Shown here in pieces: positions 24,010 through 35,004 of a stretch of 64,000 nt of DNA. The notes beneath the pieces were generated by a model that searched no databases, had not been told where the DNA came from, and saw only the letters and a program-made list of their open reading frames with translations. Source of the DNA: Chryseobacterium oranimense (GTDB lineage: Bacteria; Bacteroidota; Bacteroidia; Flavobacteriales; Weeksellaceae); assembly GCF_900129755.1 (NCBI RefSeq), contig NZ_FQWT01000001.1, positions 496,001 through 560,000 of the forward strand. The letters are read 5' to 3'. The first letter of the stretch is position 1. Each line of letters opens with the position of its first letter. The position numbers were made by a program, and so were the translations under genes.

Positions 24010-26475
24010 CTATTCTTTTTTGGGCTTCAGATCTTCAAATTGCTTATCAGCAGGAAGAATGTGCTGTACCTTTTCAATCACCAGCTCTTTCGTTAAATTA
24101 ATTTCGGTCTTTTGCCTGATATCCAGCGAGGAGGCTCCTACCAAAATTTTATATGTTCCGGGTTCGGCGACCCATGCTGATTTTGCTGTTTCAAATGAAG
24201 CTAAATCTTTCTTGTGTAAAGTTAAAGTGACCGTCTGTGTTTCACCGGGATTCAGTTCTTTTGTTTTTGCATAAGCTTTTAATTCAGACTTTGGTTTGTC
24301 GATTGTCTTTCCGGGTGCAGAAAGATACAATTCAACGATCTCTTTTCCTGATGCTTTCCCAGTATTTTTAATATCAACACTTACTTCCAAAAGATCATTG
24401 AAAGTCTTTGAATTTGTTCTGATATTTGAATACTCAAAATCAGTATATGATTTTCCGTAACCGAATTCAAATGAGGGTTTTATCCCAAACGTATTGAAAT
24501 AACGGTATCCAACATACACACCTTCCTGATAGGTCACATCTGTAGGATTATCCGCCGGTTCTCCCGGAAAATTCTTTGCGGATGCATGATCCGTATACTT
24601 TACAGGGAAGGTCATCGTCAATTTTCCGGAAGGATTTATCTTTCCTGAAATCACATCCGCAACAGAATGGCCTCCTTCCTGTCCCGGCTGCCAGGCCAGT
24701 AATATGGCATCCGCCTTGTCTTTCCACGAAGCTGTTTCAATGACACCGCCAATATTCAGTATTACGACTATCTTTTTTCCTTTTGCATGGAAGGCTTTGG
24801 AAATTTTATCAAGCATTTCTATTTCCTCCGCTGCCAGATTAAAGTCATTGTCTACTACCCTATCACCACCTTCACCGGAGTTTCTTCCCAGTGTTACAAA
24901 AGCAATTTCAGAAGTTTCTGCCTTTTTAGCGATAAAAGCATCATCCATCTTCATTTCAGGAAGTCTCTCCGGCAATGCTAAAATTCCCCTGGCTTTTCTT
25001 CTTTCTTTTTCTGCTGCTGCCTCTTTTTCAGCATGCGGCTTATACAATTCTACCAGCTCCTTGTCCAATTTGTAACCTGCAGCATTCAGACCTTCCAAAA
25101 GTGAAACCGTATGTTTGTTATTCACACTTCCACTTCCGGTACCTCCTGTAATCCATGCATAAGACGTCACCCCGAACAAAGAAACTTCTTTCTGCTTGTC
25201 TGCAAAAGGTAAAGCTCCATTTTCATTTTTAAGCAAAACCATTCCTTCTGCCGCCGCATTTCTGGTTACTGTAGCGTGAGCATTAAGATCGGGACTGTCA
25301 CTGTACTTATAATGCGCAAATGTTGGCGTTCTGAAAACATATTCCAAAATTCTTTTCACGTTGAGATCAGCTACTTCCTGAGATAGTTTCCCTGAGTTCA
25401 ATGCTTCAAGCAACACTTTTTTCTGTGCCGGAATCCCTGGCATCAAAAGGTCGTTTCCTGCATTCATCTGTTTGACAACATCAGAAATTCCGCCTGTTCT
25501 GATCGATTCAAATCCGGGGAAACCACCGAACCAGTCGGTCATTACAATTCCTTTAAAACCCCATTCGTTTCTTAAAACCTGGGTCAGTAAATCTCTGGAA
25601 TCTGAAGTATATACACCATTCACTTTGTTATAGGATGACATTACCGTCCACGGCTGGGATTCTTTTACAGTGATTTCAAAATTCCTAAGATATAATTCTC
25701 TCAGAGCTCTTTCGGATACATGGGCATTGATTGTCAAACGGTTTGTTTCCTCATTATTGGCAGCAAAATGTTTAATTGAAGTTCCTACTCCCTGGGACTG
25801 AATCCCGTTGACAATTGCAGCAGCCGTTTTCCCTGAAATTAAAGGATCTTCCGAATAATACTCAAAATTTCTTCCGTTCAACGGATTTCTCTGGATGTTC
25901 AAGGCAGGCGCCAGCAAAACATCTACTCCGTATTCTTTCACTTCATTTCCCATGGCTTTTCCCACTTCTTCGAGCAGAGTTTTGTTCCAGGTCGATGCCA
26001 AAGCCGTTCCTACGGGAAAAGCCGTCGCATAATACGTTTTTGAATCATTTTCCCTAGTTGGTGCAATTCTTAAACCCGCAGGCCCATCCGCAACCACCGT
26101 CGCAGGAATTCCGAATCTGTCAAAATTGGCTGTTCCTCCAGCTGCTCCGGGAACCAACCCTTGTTTTGAATCACCGACAGGTCCGGTCAGAACTTCAATT
26201 CCTGGCATTCCTGTTCCAATCAGAAGGTTTACTTTTTCTTCGTTGGTCATTTGTCTGATGATCGCATCAATTCTTTTATCAACAGAAAGTCCGGTATCTT
26301 CCCAGATATCGAGTTTACCATTTTCATTAAGGTCTTTGAATGTCTTTCCGCCAACGGCAACCGTCGGATTATTTTGAGCCTTTGCTAAAGGTGAAGCTGC
26401 TAACAAAGCCAGGAACAATCCTGCAAACTTTGCTTTTTTCGAAAGTATCAGCAAAGTAGTTTCGTTCTTGTTCAT
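24010..26475 (-). CDS. Glycoside hydrolase family 3 enzyme with FnIII-like domain
   Basis: An 821-aa exported beta-glycosidase. The signal peptide ends LAKAQ. An EF-hand-like stretch (FKDLNENGKLDIWED, 46-60) follows. The catalytic TIM barrel has KHF at 235-237 and the nucleophile Asp314 in GIVMTDWFG. The second alpha/beta domain and a C-terminal fibronectin III-like domain (ELYLSAPGKTIDKPKSELKAY) complete the usual GH3 form. It ends a minus-strand run of two esterases, so it likely removes terminal glucose or xylose units from plant or fungal glycans. The exact linkage cannot be read. Confidence 0.9.
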   Translation of the reverse strand: MNKNETTLLILSKKAKFAGLFLALLAASPLAKAQNNPTVAVGGKTFKDLNENGKLDIWEDTGLSVDKRIDAIIRQMTNEEKVNLLIGTGMPGIEVLTGPVGDSKQGLVPGAAGGTANFDRFGIPATVVADGPAGLRIAPTRENDSKTYYATAFPVGTALASTWNKTLLEEVGKAMGNEVKEYGVDVLLAPALNIQRNPLNGRNFEYYSEDPLISGKTAAAIVNGIQSQGVGTSIKHFAANNEETNRLTINAHVSERALRELYLRNFEITVKESQPWTVMSSYNKVNGVYTSDSRDLLTQVLRNEWGFKGIVMTDWFGGFPGFESIRTGGISDVVKQMNAGNDLLMPGIPAQKKVLLEALNSGKLSQEVADLNVKRILEYVFRTPTFAHYKYSDSPDLNAHATVTRNAAAEGMVLLKNENGALPFADKQKEVSLFGVTSYAWITGGTGSGSVNNKHTVSLLEGLNAAGYKLDKELVELYKPHAEKEAAAEKERRKARGILALPERLPEMKMDDAFIAKKAETSEIAFVTLGRNSGEGGDRVVDNDFNLAAEEIEMLDKISKAFHAKGKKIVVILNIGGVIETASWKDKADAILLAWQPGQEGGHSVADVISGKINPSGKLTMTFPVKYTDHASAKNFPGEPADNPTDVTYQEGVYVGYRYFNTFGIKPSFEFGYGKSYTDFEYSNIRTNSKTFNDLLEVSVDIKNTGKASGKEIVELYLSAPGKTIDKPKSELKAYAKTKELNPGETQTVTLTLHKKDLASFETAKSAWVAEPGTYKILVGASSLDIRQKTEINLTKELVIEKVQHILPADKQFEDLKPKKE

Positions 26476-26590
26476 ACTATATTACGTTTCGTTATTGTTA
26501 AGAATTTCTGAAATTACGGCAGAAAGCGGTACGGACCAGTTACTGCCGTAAAAGAAAGTATATTATTGAATTTTTCAGTTTGATTAAGTA

Positions 26591-27466
26591 TTACAAAAAT
26601 TTATGGAATCTCAACCAATCCAAATAAACATCCGACCACTTATCGACAGGAAGATTCTGTTTTCCCATACCGAAACCGTGGCCTCCTTTTTCGTAAATAT
26701 GAAGTTCGGTTGGTTGTCCTGCTTCCAGCCATTTGTTGTACAGTAAGACAGATTTCGGAGCGAGTTTCAGTTGGTCATCACTTGCAGCGCAAATAAATAA
26801 AGGAAGAGACGATTTTGGAATTTCTGTATCTAAAATTTCCTGACTTGGCCCTCCATAAATGGAAGCTGCGAAATTTGGTAAAGTGGCAGCATCTTTACTA
26901 TGAAAAACGCTTTCCAGGATTACACTTGCTCCTGCAGAAAAACCAATTACACCCAACTTTTCAGGATTGATATTTAATTCTTTGGCGTGGGTTCTGATAT
27001 AGGTAATCGCTGTTTTAATATCGTCTCCCGCCATTACTTTGATAGGTGCTGTTTTCGCATCAAAGGCTTTCCTGTCTTTGATATTTTCCATCATTTCCTT
27101 TGCAGGATCATTGGATTTTGTTTCCAGCAATCTGTATTTTAAAACAACCGCTGTGATTCCGTTTTCTGCGAGTTTTTTTGCCATATCAATTCCTTCACGT
27201 TTGATGGATAAGCTTTGAAAGCCACCTCCCGGAGCGATAACGATTACTGTTCCGTTCGCTTTAGATTGATCAGCTTCAAAAACTAAAATCGAAGGTTGAG
27301 TAACGTTGAAAACCACTTCTGTTTTGAACAGCTCGTTGAATTGCTGTGCTTCTTTCTGTGTCCAGTTTTCTGTTCCGGGCGCTTTTCCTTCGTATAATGA
27401 AATTGATTTTTGAGCATATGCATTGTACATCCCTGCTATAAATAATGCTATGAATATTTTTTTCAT
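26591..27466 (-). CDS. Secreted alpha/beta-hydrolase (acetyl-esterase type)
   Basis: A 291-aa protein with a signal peptide ending NAYAQ. The oxyanion stretch VIAPGGGFQSLSIKREG, nucleophile in GFSAGAS and the C-terminal His in EKGGHGFGMG match the carbohydrate-deacetylating esterase/lipase family. It starts 8 bp after the previous esterase gene, so the two are one unit. Removal of acetyl groups from xylan or similar polymers is inferred from the two GH3 neighbours. Confidence 0.8.
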   Translation of the reverse strand: MKKIFIALFIAGMYNAYAQKSISLYEGKAPGTENWTQKEAQQFNELFKTEVVFNVTQPSILVFEADQSKANGTVIVIAPGGGFQSLSIKREGIDMAKKLAENGITAVVLKYRLLETKSNDPAKEMMENIKDRKAFDAKTAPIKVMAGDDIKTAITYIRTHAKELNINPEKLGVIGFSAGASVILESVFHSKDAATLPNFAASIYGGPSQEILDTEIPKSSLPLFICAASDDQLKLAPKSVLLYNKWLEAGQPTELHIYEKGGHGFGMGKQNLPVDKWSDVYLDWLRFHKFL

Positions 27467-27474
27467 TTTTCAAT

Positions 27475-28683
<1,209 letters not shown>

Positions 28684-28763
28684 TTAACACATTAATCACT
28701 TTAGATTTAGCTTTTGTGGCTTTTTTGGTTAAAAAGTTAAACAGTTTTTAATTCAAAAATAAA

Positions 28764-28793
28764 ATTCTGAGCCCGTAAAAACAGACTCAGAAT
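28764..28793 (-). terminator. Terminator after the GH3 gene at 28802
   Basis: An 8-bp stem (ATTCTGAG with CTCAGAAT) and 14-nt loop; on the minus strand it is followed by TTTTATTTTTG. It lies 8 bp past the stop of the GH3 gene and separates that operon from the esterase genes. Confidence 0.7.
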
Positions 28794-28801
28794 CCTTTCA
28801 A

Positions 28802-31093
28802 TTACTTTTTATATTTCTCTGTTCTTGCATCTTTAATCACGCCGGACCAGTTCATTCCGTACCCAAAATCATAATTGTGCCCTTCAGAGTCTTTGTGCGT
28901 TTCCATATCGTAAGGAACATCTTCTTTTTGCTTTTCAACAGTCGCCATATTGGCAGGCATCTGAAGGGGAAGCAATCCCGAAGGCTCATATTTTCCGGTT
29001 ACGATATCCACAACTGCCTGATTGGAGACATTGAAGTTCATCAAAATTGCATCGGCATGCTTTTCAAATTCGTTGAAAACCATCGGTTTTGAAGCCGTTA
29101 CAGAAACAATGACAGGTTTTCCGTTCATCGCTTTGTAGGTGTTTTCAATTGTCAGTAAATCTGTAAAATTGGTAGCCGTTGAAGTTTTATTTTTGAATGT
29201 TCTGTCATGTACATTCGGAGCTACAACCGGATCGCCTGCTGCAATACTTTTCTCACGGGCTTCGGTTGCCGTATACGTTTTGTATTGAAGGGAAATCGGA
29301 AGGTAACCGTTTCCGCCTTCTGCTGCATCAATATCACTATAGCCGCCTTCTTCACTGTGCGGACTTTTCACAAAGACCAAAGCGAAATCGGCTTTTGCAG
29401 GGTCTTCAGTCACGTTATAATGCTTTTTGATTTTTTCGATGTCAACAGGATAATCCAGAGAGGGCGCCGTGTAAATTCCCCACCAGTTAAACGTTGCCGG
29501 AGAATACCTCTTCGGGATATAAACCGTTTTTCTTTCTTTGATGGGAAGAATATTGGCTCTATTTTTCAACATCACAATGGATTTTACCTGAGCTTCGTAG
29601 CCCGCCTTCATAAATTCAGGATTACCAACAATCTTTTTGGTTTCTTCAACGTTGACATAAGGATTCTCAAACAATCCCGTTCTGAAGAAATTTCTCAGCA
29701 AACGAACGGCAGATTGCTCAAATTTTGCACGATATGCTTTCTCACCGTGCTCTTTTACACCCATCTGATAGGCTTCCAAAACAGGTCCTTTATCATTATT
29801 TCCTCCGAACTGGTCAACACCGGCTTCCAAGACTTTATAATGACGTTCAGCGATAGATAATTTCTCAGCGCCCCAGGGTTTTCCGGCAAATCCGCCCGGA
29901 GTTTTGGGCTCGTCAGCTGTAATCAGCCAGTCGGTGCATACTACACCGTCGTATTTATATTTTCCGCGAAGCAAATCTGTGATCAGGTATTTGCTGTAAC
30001 CGTTTCCAACGTTTTCGCCATTTTTGGTGTCCTGATTAAAACTAATCGTGTAATAAGGCATCACTGCAGAAGCTTCTTTTGTTCCACCATTTAATTTGAA
30101 AGCACCTTCGGTAAAAGGCTTTACGTGATTCCGGAAGTTATTTCCGGGATAAACCGCAAATTTCCCCATAGCCCAGTGCCCATCGCGGCCGCCTTCTTCA
30201 GGGCCGCCTCCCGGCCAGTGCTTCACCATTGCATTCACACTTTTGTTACCCCAGCCGTTTTTACTTCCGATGGTCGTCTGGAAACCGTCAATATAACCTC
30301 TTCCTAAATCTGCTGTCAACTCCGGACTTTCAGAGAAAACATAAGCGATTCTGTACCAACGCGGTTCTGTCCCCAGGTCGATCTGAGGCGATAAAGCAGT
30401 TGAGATTCCCAATGCTCTGTACTCCTGAGCAGCAATGTTTCCGAATCTTTTAACCAGTTCAGGGTCGAAAGTTGCTCCCATTGCCAATCCGTCCGGCCAA
30501 AGTGAAATCTGCCCGCCCGCGCCTTCATTAAATTCCGCGGTTACCGTTGCAGAATGCCTAGGATCTGTACTGTTGTTGGCTGGAATTCCCAATCCTAAAC
30601 CTTCGATATAAGCCTGGATATTGTTACTCCATTGGGCTGCAATTTCAGGTGATTCAACGGTTGTTACCAAAACGTGGCGAAGGTTGTCTTCCTTCAGGAA
30701 TTTCTTTTGCTGGTCTGTTAAATCAGAAGCTTTTGCTCCGCTTTCTTTATACAGCTTTCCGTTGTATTTTCCTGCCCGGAAACCGTCTGCCGGAGCGGGA
30801 ACAGATTGATGGCCGCTGTACAGCATCAAACCTGCAATCTGTTCAACGGTCATTTTCGAAGCCAAATCTTTCGCTCTTTCATCTACCGGAAGTCTCCAGT
30901 CTTCGTATTTGTCAAGTTTTCCGTTCTTGTTTAAATCTTTGAATTTATTTCCTCCAACCGTCAGAATTTTGACTCCTGAATTGGCGGAATATCCTAAAAC
31001 AGGACCTTTGGGATTCTGAACTATCTGAATATCCTGTGCAAATGCTGTTACTCCTAAAAATAATGTAGCCACATTTAAAACTGTTCTTTTCAT
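28802..31093 (-). CDS. Glycoside hydrolase family 3 enzyme, second type
   Basis: A 763-aa exported enzyme. The signal peptide ends TAFAQ and an EF-hand-like motif FKDLNKNGKLDKYEDW follows at 51-66. The barrel has the substrate-site motif KHWPGGG (291-297) and the nucleophile Asp388 in GVVCTDWL. It lacks the long FnIII end seen in the other GH3 gene (the C-terminus stops soon after FGYGMNWSG), so the two enzymes are not simple duplicates. It begins 10 bp after the TonB receptor gene and shares its transcript. Confidence 0.9.
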   Translation of the reverse strand: MKRTVLNVATLFLGVTAFAQDIQIVQNPKGPVLGYSANSGVKILTVGGNKFKDLNKNGKLDKYEDWRLPVDERAKDLASKMTVEQIAGLMLYSGHQSVPAPADGFRAGKYNGKLYKESGAKASDLTDQQKKFLKEDNLRHVLVTTVESPEIAAQWSNNIQAYIEGLGLGIPANNSTDPRHSATVTAEFNEGAGGQISLWPDGLAMGATFDPELVKRFGNIAAQEYRALGISTALSPQIDLGTEPRWYRIAYVFSESPELTADLGRGYIDGFQTTIGSKNGWGNKSVNAMVKHWPGGGPEEGGRDGHWAMGKFAVYPGNNFRNHVKPFTEGAFKLNGGTKEASAVMPYYTISFNQDTKNGENVGNGYSKYLITDLLRGKYKYDGVVCTDWLITADEPKTPGGFAGKPWGAEKLSIAERHYKVLEAGVDQFGGNNDKGPVLEAYQMGVKEHGEKAYRAKFEQSAVRLLRNFFRTGLFENPYVNVEETKKIVGNPEFMKAGYEAQVKSIVMLKNRANILPIKERKTVYIPKRYSPATFNWWGIYTAPSLDYPVDIEKIKKHYNVTEDPAKADFALVFVKSPHSEEGGYSDIDAAEGGNGYLPISLQYKTYTATEAREKSIAAGDPVVAPNVHDRTFKNKTSTATNFTDLLTIENTYKAMNGKPVIVSVTASKPMVFNEFEKHADAILMNFNVSNQAVVDIVTGKYEPSGLLPLQMPANMATVEKQKEDVPYDMETHKDSEGHNYDFGYGMNWSGVIKDARTEKYKK

Positions 31094-31103
31094 TGTTTAC
31101 ATT

Positions 31104-33329
31104 TTAGAAATTGAAGTTTACCGATAATTGACCTGTCAATGGCATAATGTACGTTCCTGTCAATAGTTTTCCGTAGTATGGACTTGCGTCTGTAATCAAC
31201 TCAGCACCATTGATGGTTCCGCTTGCTCCTCTTTGATTCAGAAAGTTGATCACCGTTGCACCAATGTTGATATTTTTGTTGACCGTATAACTTACGCCAC
31301 CGAAAGTTTCCCATCTTGGAGCGAAGTATAGGGCATTCGTAAGGTTCGCATATTGTTTCGAAAAATATCTGAAACTCGCCCAGAACCTCCATTTGTCGAT
31401 AGAATAGCTTGGATCGATTTCCATCAATACTTTAGCAACACCCAACACGTTGTTGTCATTGTAATCATAGTCTTTTCCGAAAGCATTGAAATTAAATTTT
31501 TTGTACACCGGATTTTGTAAAGTAATCAGATAATGAAGGTTAAATCCTTTGAATGGTTTTAAAACAAAATCCGTAGTCCAGCCCAGAGTCTGAATATCAT
31601 AATAAACAGTCGTGGTTTGTGCTTCTGAACTATTGGCAGGATTTACCAGGTTATATCTGTTAAGATTATTATTTTTCTTCAGATACGTAGCTTGGGAAAT
31701 CAGCTGGAGCCAGTCTGTATTCCAGAATACTCCGATTGCTCCCAAGGGGCTTTTAATTTTATTGGTATTGGGTTCAAAAGCCTGGGAGTAACTTTCCAAT
31801 CTTCTGTTTTCTTCTGTATATAAGAAGTTGGCTAAAACTCCGAAGTTTTTGGTAACGTTGTAAGTTGCATTCAAACTTCCTGCAATCTGGAAGAAACTTT
31901 GGCTGATGTGATTAAACTGACCAGGATTCGTAAAGCTAAAACCGATAGTTCTCGGAGTCAGAGAGTATTCTCCGTCAATGATGTGATTTCTTAAATGCAA
32001 ACCATAGCTCAAATTAAAATTGTCGGTAACTTTCCATTCGTCTGTACCATACATTGAAAGTTTATTTTCTGTTCCACTGTGGTACTCTCCGCCTGCATTG
32101 TAGTTGTAGAAGCCGTCAGCATCGGTATTGGGACCAATCAGCCGCTGAGGCTGCGGTTCAACAGTCTGGAAGAAGAAAGAACGGTTGGATGTGAATTGGT
32201 TCACGTGGTAATATTGTTCCAATATTCCGAATGTCACATTATGATTTCCAAGCTGTTTATTCAAAGAAAAACGCCCGGCAATATTCGTAATGGGAGTTTC
32301 GGGTGTATGCATTCCCAAAATAGTTCCTACCGGCCCGGAATAGGCCTGCCCGGTGGAAGCCAAAGTATATCCTGCTGAAGGATCCGCATTGAAAATACTT
32401 AAAGGAATCATATTGGACATTTTCGCTTTTGAAAAATGCGCTCTTGTCGAGAATTTGAAATTCCATCCGTTGTTCAAAAGATAATTACCAAAAACATCTA
32501 TATTATGAGAAGTTGACCTGTTATCTTCGTCATTCATTGATGCCCAGTAATAGTTTCCTGTAAGAATATCTTTCATTTTCATCTGTCCGTCCCTTACCAC
32601 ATAGGAATCTCTACCGATTTTGAAATTGTCAAGCTCGGTTACTTTACCTTCTGCTCCGTATTGAAAAACGGCATAATTGGTTATGCTGTAAGAATCTGCA
32701 TATTTGTATAAAACTGAAATTTTACCCTTATCATTATTGAAGTATTTGGTAACCCCTGCTCTGAAAATCTTTGTTTCATCAGCATTTCTTGCAAAACCCA
32801 ATTTATATGTACTTGGATCATAATTGGCAAAAGCTCCTGCGGTATAGGTCCAGCCGTTTTTGGAAATCGGTCCGGAAGCATTGACGTCGCCCTGCAGCCA
32901 ACCGAAAGTACTTGTTGTAAGTTTTCCTTTTAATTTAAAATCCTTGGTTCCTGTTTGAGCATAAGAATTCACCGCAAAACCCAGGTCACCCATTGTATTG
33001 GCTAACTGGTCCATTTTTAAGAGTCCGGTTCTTTCCAGTCCAACACTTTGCCTCCATGTTTTATTAGGCAGTTCAGGCCAGAAAAAATAAACAACCGGAA
33101 GGTCATTTTCAAGGATCGTGATCCCTCCAACGGTAGAAGGAAGACCTATATTGACATCGCGGGGGCTGGTATTGTTGGCTGCATTGAGCATCACATTCCT
33201 GTTATTATCCTCTTTGGAAGAAGTTATTGCTTTTTTCTTAAGGCTTAGGCTGTCGGTCTGCTGGCCAAATGCTACCCCACAAGAAAACATCAGCAACAAT
33301 GTAGAAATTCGGAGTTTTGAGTTTTTCAT
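31104..33329 (-). CDS. TonB-dependent-receptor-like outer-membrane protein
   Basis: A 741-aa protein with a signal peptide ending VAFGQ. A short plug-like region (about residues 40-150, with DVNIGLPSTVGGITILENDLPVVY) is followed by a long barrel rich in aromatic strands, ending with the terminal aromatic GQLSVNFNF. The usual N-terminal CarboxypepD_reg domain and a SusD partner gene are missing. It is the first gene of the unit with the GH3 enzyme, so import of a beta-linked oligosaccharide is likely. Confidence 0.8.
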   Translation of the reverse strand: MKNSKLRISTLLLMFSCGVAFGQQTDSLSLKKKAITSSKEDNNRNVMLNAANNTSPRDVNIGLPSTVGGITILENDLPVVYFFWPELPNKTWRQSVGLERTGLLKMDQLANTMGDLGFAVNSYAQTGTKDFKLKGKLTTSTFGWLQGDVNASGPISKNGWTYTAGAFANYDPSTYKLGFARNADETKIFRAGVTKYFNNDKGKISVLYKYADSYSITNYAVFQYGAEGKVTELDNFKIGRDSYVVRDGQMKMKDILTGNYYWASMNDEDNRSTSHNIDVFGNYLLNNGWNFKFSTRAHFSKAKMSNMIPLSIFNADPSAGYTLASTGQAYSGPVGTILGMHTPETPITNIAGRFSLNKQLGNHNVTFGILEQYYHVNQFTSNRSFFFQTVEPQPQRLIGPNTDADGFYNYNAGGEYHSGTENKLSMYGTDEWKVTDNFNLSYGLHLRNHIIDGEYSLTPRTIGFSFTNPGQFNHISQSFFQIAGSLNATYNVTKNFGVLANFLYTEENRRLESYSQAFEPNTNKIKSPLGAIGVFWNTDWLQLISQATYLKKNNNLNRYNLVNPANSSEAQTTTVYYDIQTLGWTTDFVLKPFKGFNLHYLITLQNPVYKKFNFNAFGKDYDYNDNNVLGVAKVLMEIDPSYSIDKWRFWASFRYFSKQYANLTNALYFAPRWETFGGVSYTVNKNINIGATVINFLNQRGASGTINGAELITDASPYYGKLLTGTYIMPLTGQLSVNFNF

Positions 33330-33727
33330 AATTAGCAGTTAATCTTTTTTTTGTTTGGATTGTGTAATAAAATATTGAATTTCAATAAGGTAACTGGTCA
33401 TGACATACAATAAAAAACAACAGATATTATCTATTGAGCTTTTGATATATCTTAACAATTTTTAGTTGCTTCATAATGAAGCGACTCAATATTACATTCT
33501 TTTTCTGATACAGCCAAATGAATGTTAAAAAAAAATTAACAAACAATTATTCAATTGATTTACAGTAAATTACAATAAGGTTATTTACAATTTTATTACA
33601 AAAAGAACTTCTATTGATACAGAATCTTAAACTATATGTTACCAAAAAGTAAAGCCTGAAAGCCCAGATTCTTGCTCCTTCCTTAATATCATCTTAACTT
33701 TGCCCGACACGAACAATTAAAATAGAT
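33330..33727. other. Divergent control region of the glycan locus
   Basis: About 400 bp without coding signal between the TonB receptor gene and the NUDIX regulator gene. It is very AT-rich (many TTTA/TAAA words). Apart from the plus-strand promoter at 33672-33702, no clear operator could be named, though the region is the natural place for AraR-type sites. Confidence 0.4.
33672..33702 (+). promoter_or_regulatory. Promoter of the NUDIX regulator gene
   Basis: TTG (33672-33674), a 20-bp spacer, then TAACTTTG (33695-33702), a full match to the Bacteroidota -7 box. The start codon is 26 bp downstream. Confidence 0.6.
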
Positions 33728-34477
33728 ATGAATCCCCATACACAGATTTTACAAAAATCAACTGAAGCCTATCAGCTCTATCTTCCCCATATTTCTATCG
33801 ATACTGTGATCTTTGGATTCAGTGAAAACGAGCTCAAGGTCCTGGCTATTAAAATGAAATTTAACAAGCAATGGTTTCTACCGGGCGGCTATCTTAAAAA
33901 AGAAGAACATATTGATGATGCAGCAGTAAGAATTTTACAAGAGCGTGCCGGTGTAACCGATATATTCCTGGAAGAGTTTTCCGTTTTTGGAAGGAATGGC
34001 CGGAGCGAGGAAGTTTTTAGCGATTATGATGAGAGTTTGTGGCATAAGCAAAGGTTTATTTCTATCGGCTATTATGCACTTGTGAATTATCATGATGTTT
34101 CTCCAAAAGCTGATGAGCTGAGCGACGAATTTGAGTGGCTTGATGTTAATAATCTTGATCATTACCTCATCACAATGGATCATAAACAAATAATCTTAAA
34201 AGCTTTATTAACACTCAGGGAACGAATAACTTACAAACCCATCGGATATAACCTGCTGCCGGAAAAATTTACAATGACAGAATTGCAGCGATTATATGAA
34301 ACGATACTGGGCAGGAGTCTGAACAGAGGTAATTTCTACAGAAAAATAAAAAACCTGGGAATTCTAACCAAGTTGGATGAACAACGAAAAGGAGGCGCTC
34401 ATAAGGCACAAGATGTTTATTCCTTTAATAAGGAAAAATACGAAAAGGCTCTTCAAAATGGAGTAAACAGTTGGTAA
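33728..34477 (+). CDS. NUDIX-domain transcriptional regulator (AraR/NrtR-like)
   Basis: A 249-aa protein. Residues about 20-150 are a NUDIX fold; the box region GGYLKKEEHIDDAAVRILQERAGV has lost the first Glu of the REUXEE core, so hydrolysis is unlikely. Residues about 165-245 are a winged-helix domain (FTMTELQRLYETILGRSLNRGNFYRKIKNLGIL). In Bacteroidota, proteins of this form (AraR) control pentose and glycan genes. It is divergent from the TonB receptor/GH3 operon, which is the probable target. Confidence 0.85.
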   Translation: MNPHTQILQKSTEAYQLYLPHISIDTVIFGFSENELKVLAIKMKFNKQWFLPGGYLKKEEHIDDAAVRILQERAGVTDIFLEEFSVFGRNGRSEEVFSDYDESLWHKQRFISIGYYALVNYHDVSPKADELSDEFEWLDVNNLDHYLITMDHKQIILKALLTLRERITYKPIGYNLLPEKFTMTELQRLYETILGRSLNRGNFYRKIKNLGILTKLDEQRKGGAHKAQDVYSFNKEKYEKALQNGVNSW

Positions 34478-34488
34478 TTGGTTTTTAA

Positions 34489-34881
34489 TCAATTACTAAC
34501 TTCATTAGGTTCATCGTAAGTATTCTCCCCCATTCTTTTTAAAATAACTTCCCTTAGCCTGTCTTCATGCTCATCAGCCCAAAATCCTAAGGTAGAAATT
34601 ACAGGAATCAGGGTTTTACCAAAATCTGTGAGGAAATATTCAACTTTCGGTGGAACCTGGGCATAGATTTTCTTTGTAACAAGTTCATGCTCTTCAAGTT
34701 CTTTCAGCTGGATATTTAAAACACGTCTTGAAGCATCGGGAATTTTACGGTTTAATTCACTTGGACGCAGATGACCCTGATTGATAAACCATAACAGACG
34801 GATTTTCCATTTACCATACAGGACTTCACCGATAAGGTCAAGACCGCAGTTTAAATTCAAAGGTATTTTTCTTTCACGCAT
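34489..34881 (-). CDS. HxlR-family regulator
   Basis: A 130-aa winged-helix regulator from the ATG at 34881 (MRERKIPLNLNCGLDLIGEVLYGKWKIRLLWFI), with the family core SELNRKIPDASRRVLNIQLKELEEHELV. The longer frame to 34941 would run across the promoter, so the inner start is preferred. A strong promoter ends only four bases before this ATG, which would give a nearly leaderless mRNA. It is divergent from an oxidoreductase gene, the usual target arrangement of HxlR proteins. Confidence 0.85.
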   Translation of the reverse strand: MRERKIPLNLNCGLDLIGEVLYGKWKIRLLWFINQGHLRPSELNRKIPDASRRVLNIQLKELEEHELVTKKIYAQVPPKVEYFLTDFGKTLIPVISTLGFWADEHEDRLREVILKRMGENTYDEPNEVSN

Positions 34882-34884
34882 ACA

Positions 34885-34915
34885 CAAATTTAGTCCAATG
34901 TACCAAATTGTACAA
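34885..34915 (-). promoter_or_regulatory. Promoter and palindromic operator of the HxlR gene
   Basis: On the minus strand: TTG (34915-34913), 20-bp spacer, TAAATTTG (34892-34885). Between the two boxes lies the palindrome TGTACCAAATTGTACA (34899-34914). A regulator bound there would block the promoter, which suggests autorepression and control of the divergent SDR gene. Confidence 0.55.
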
Positions 34916-35004
34916 TAGGGGAAAAAATTATCCCTATGCAATTCGGTTTTCCGTTATTGCCTGAAAGAGTGATACTTCGGAAATTTGTATCAAAGAATTC
35001 AACA

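Noticed and set aside
29207..29860. 217-codon plus-strand open frame inside the GH3 gene
   Set aside because: It is antisense to a well-supported enzyme; the composition is Cys/Phe/Arg-rich as expected for a shadow frame.
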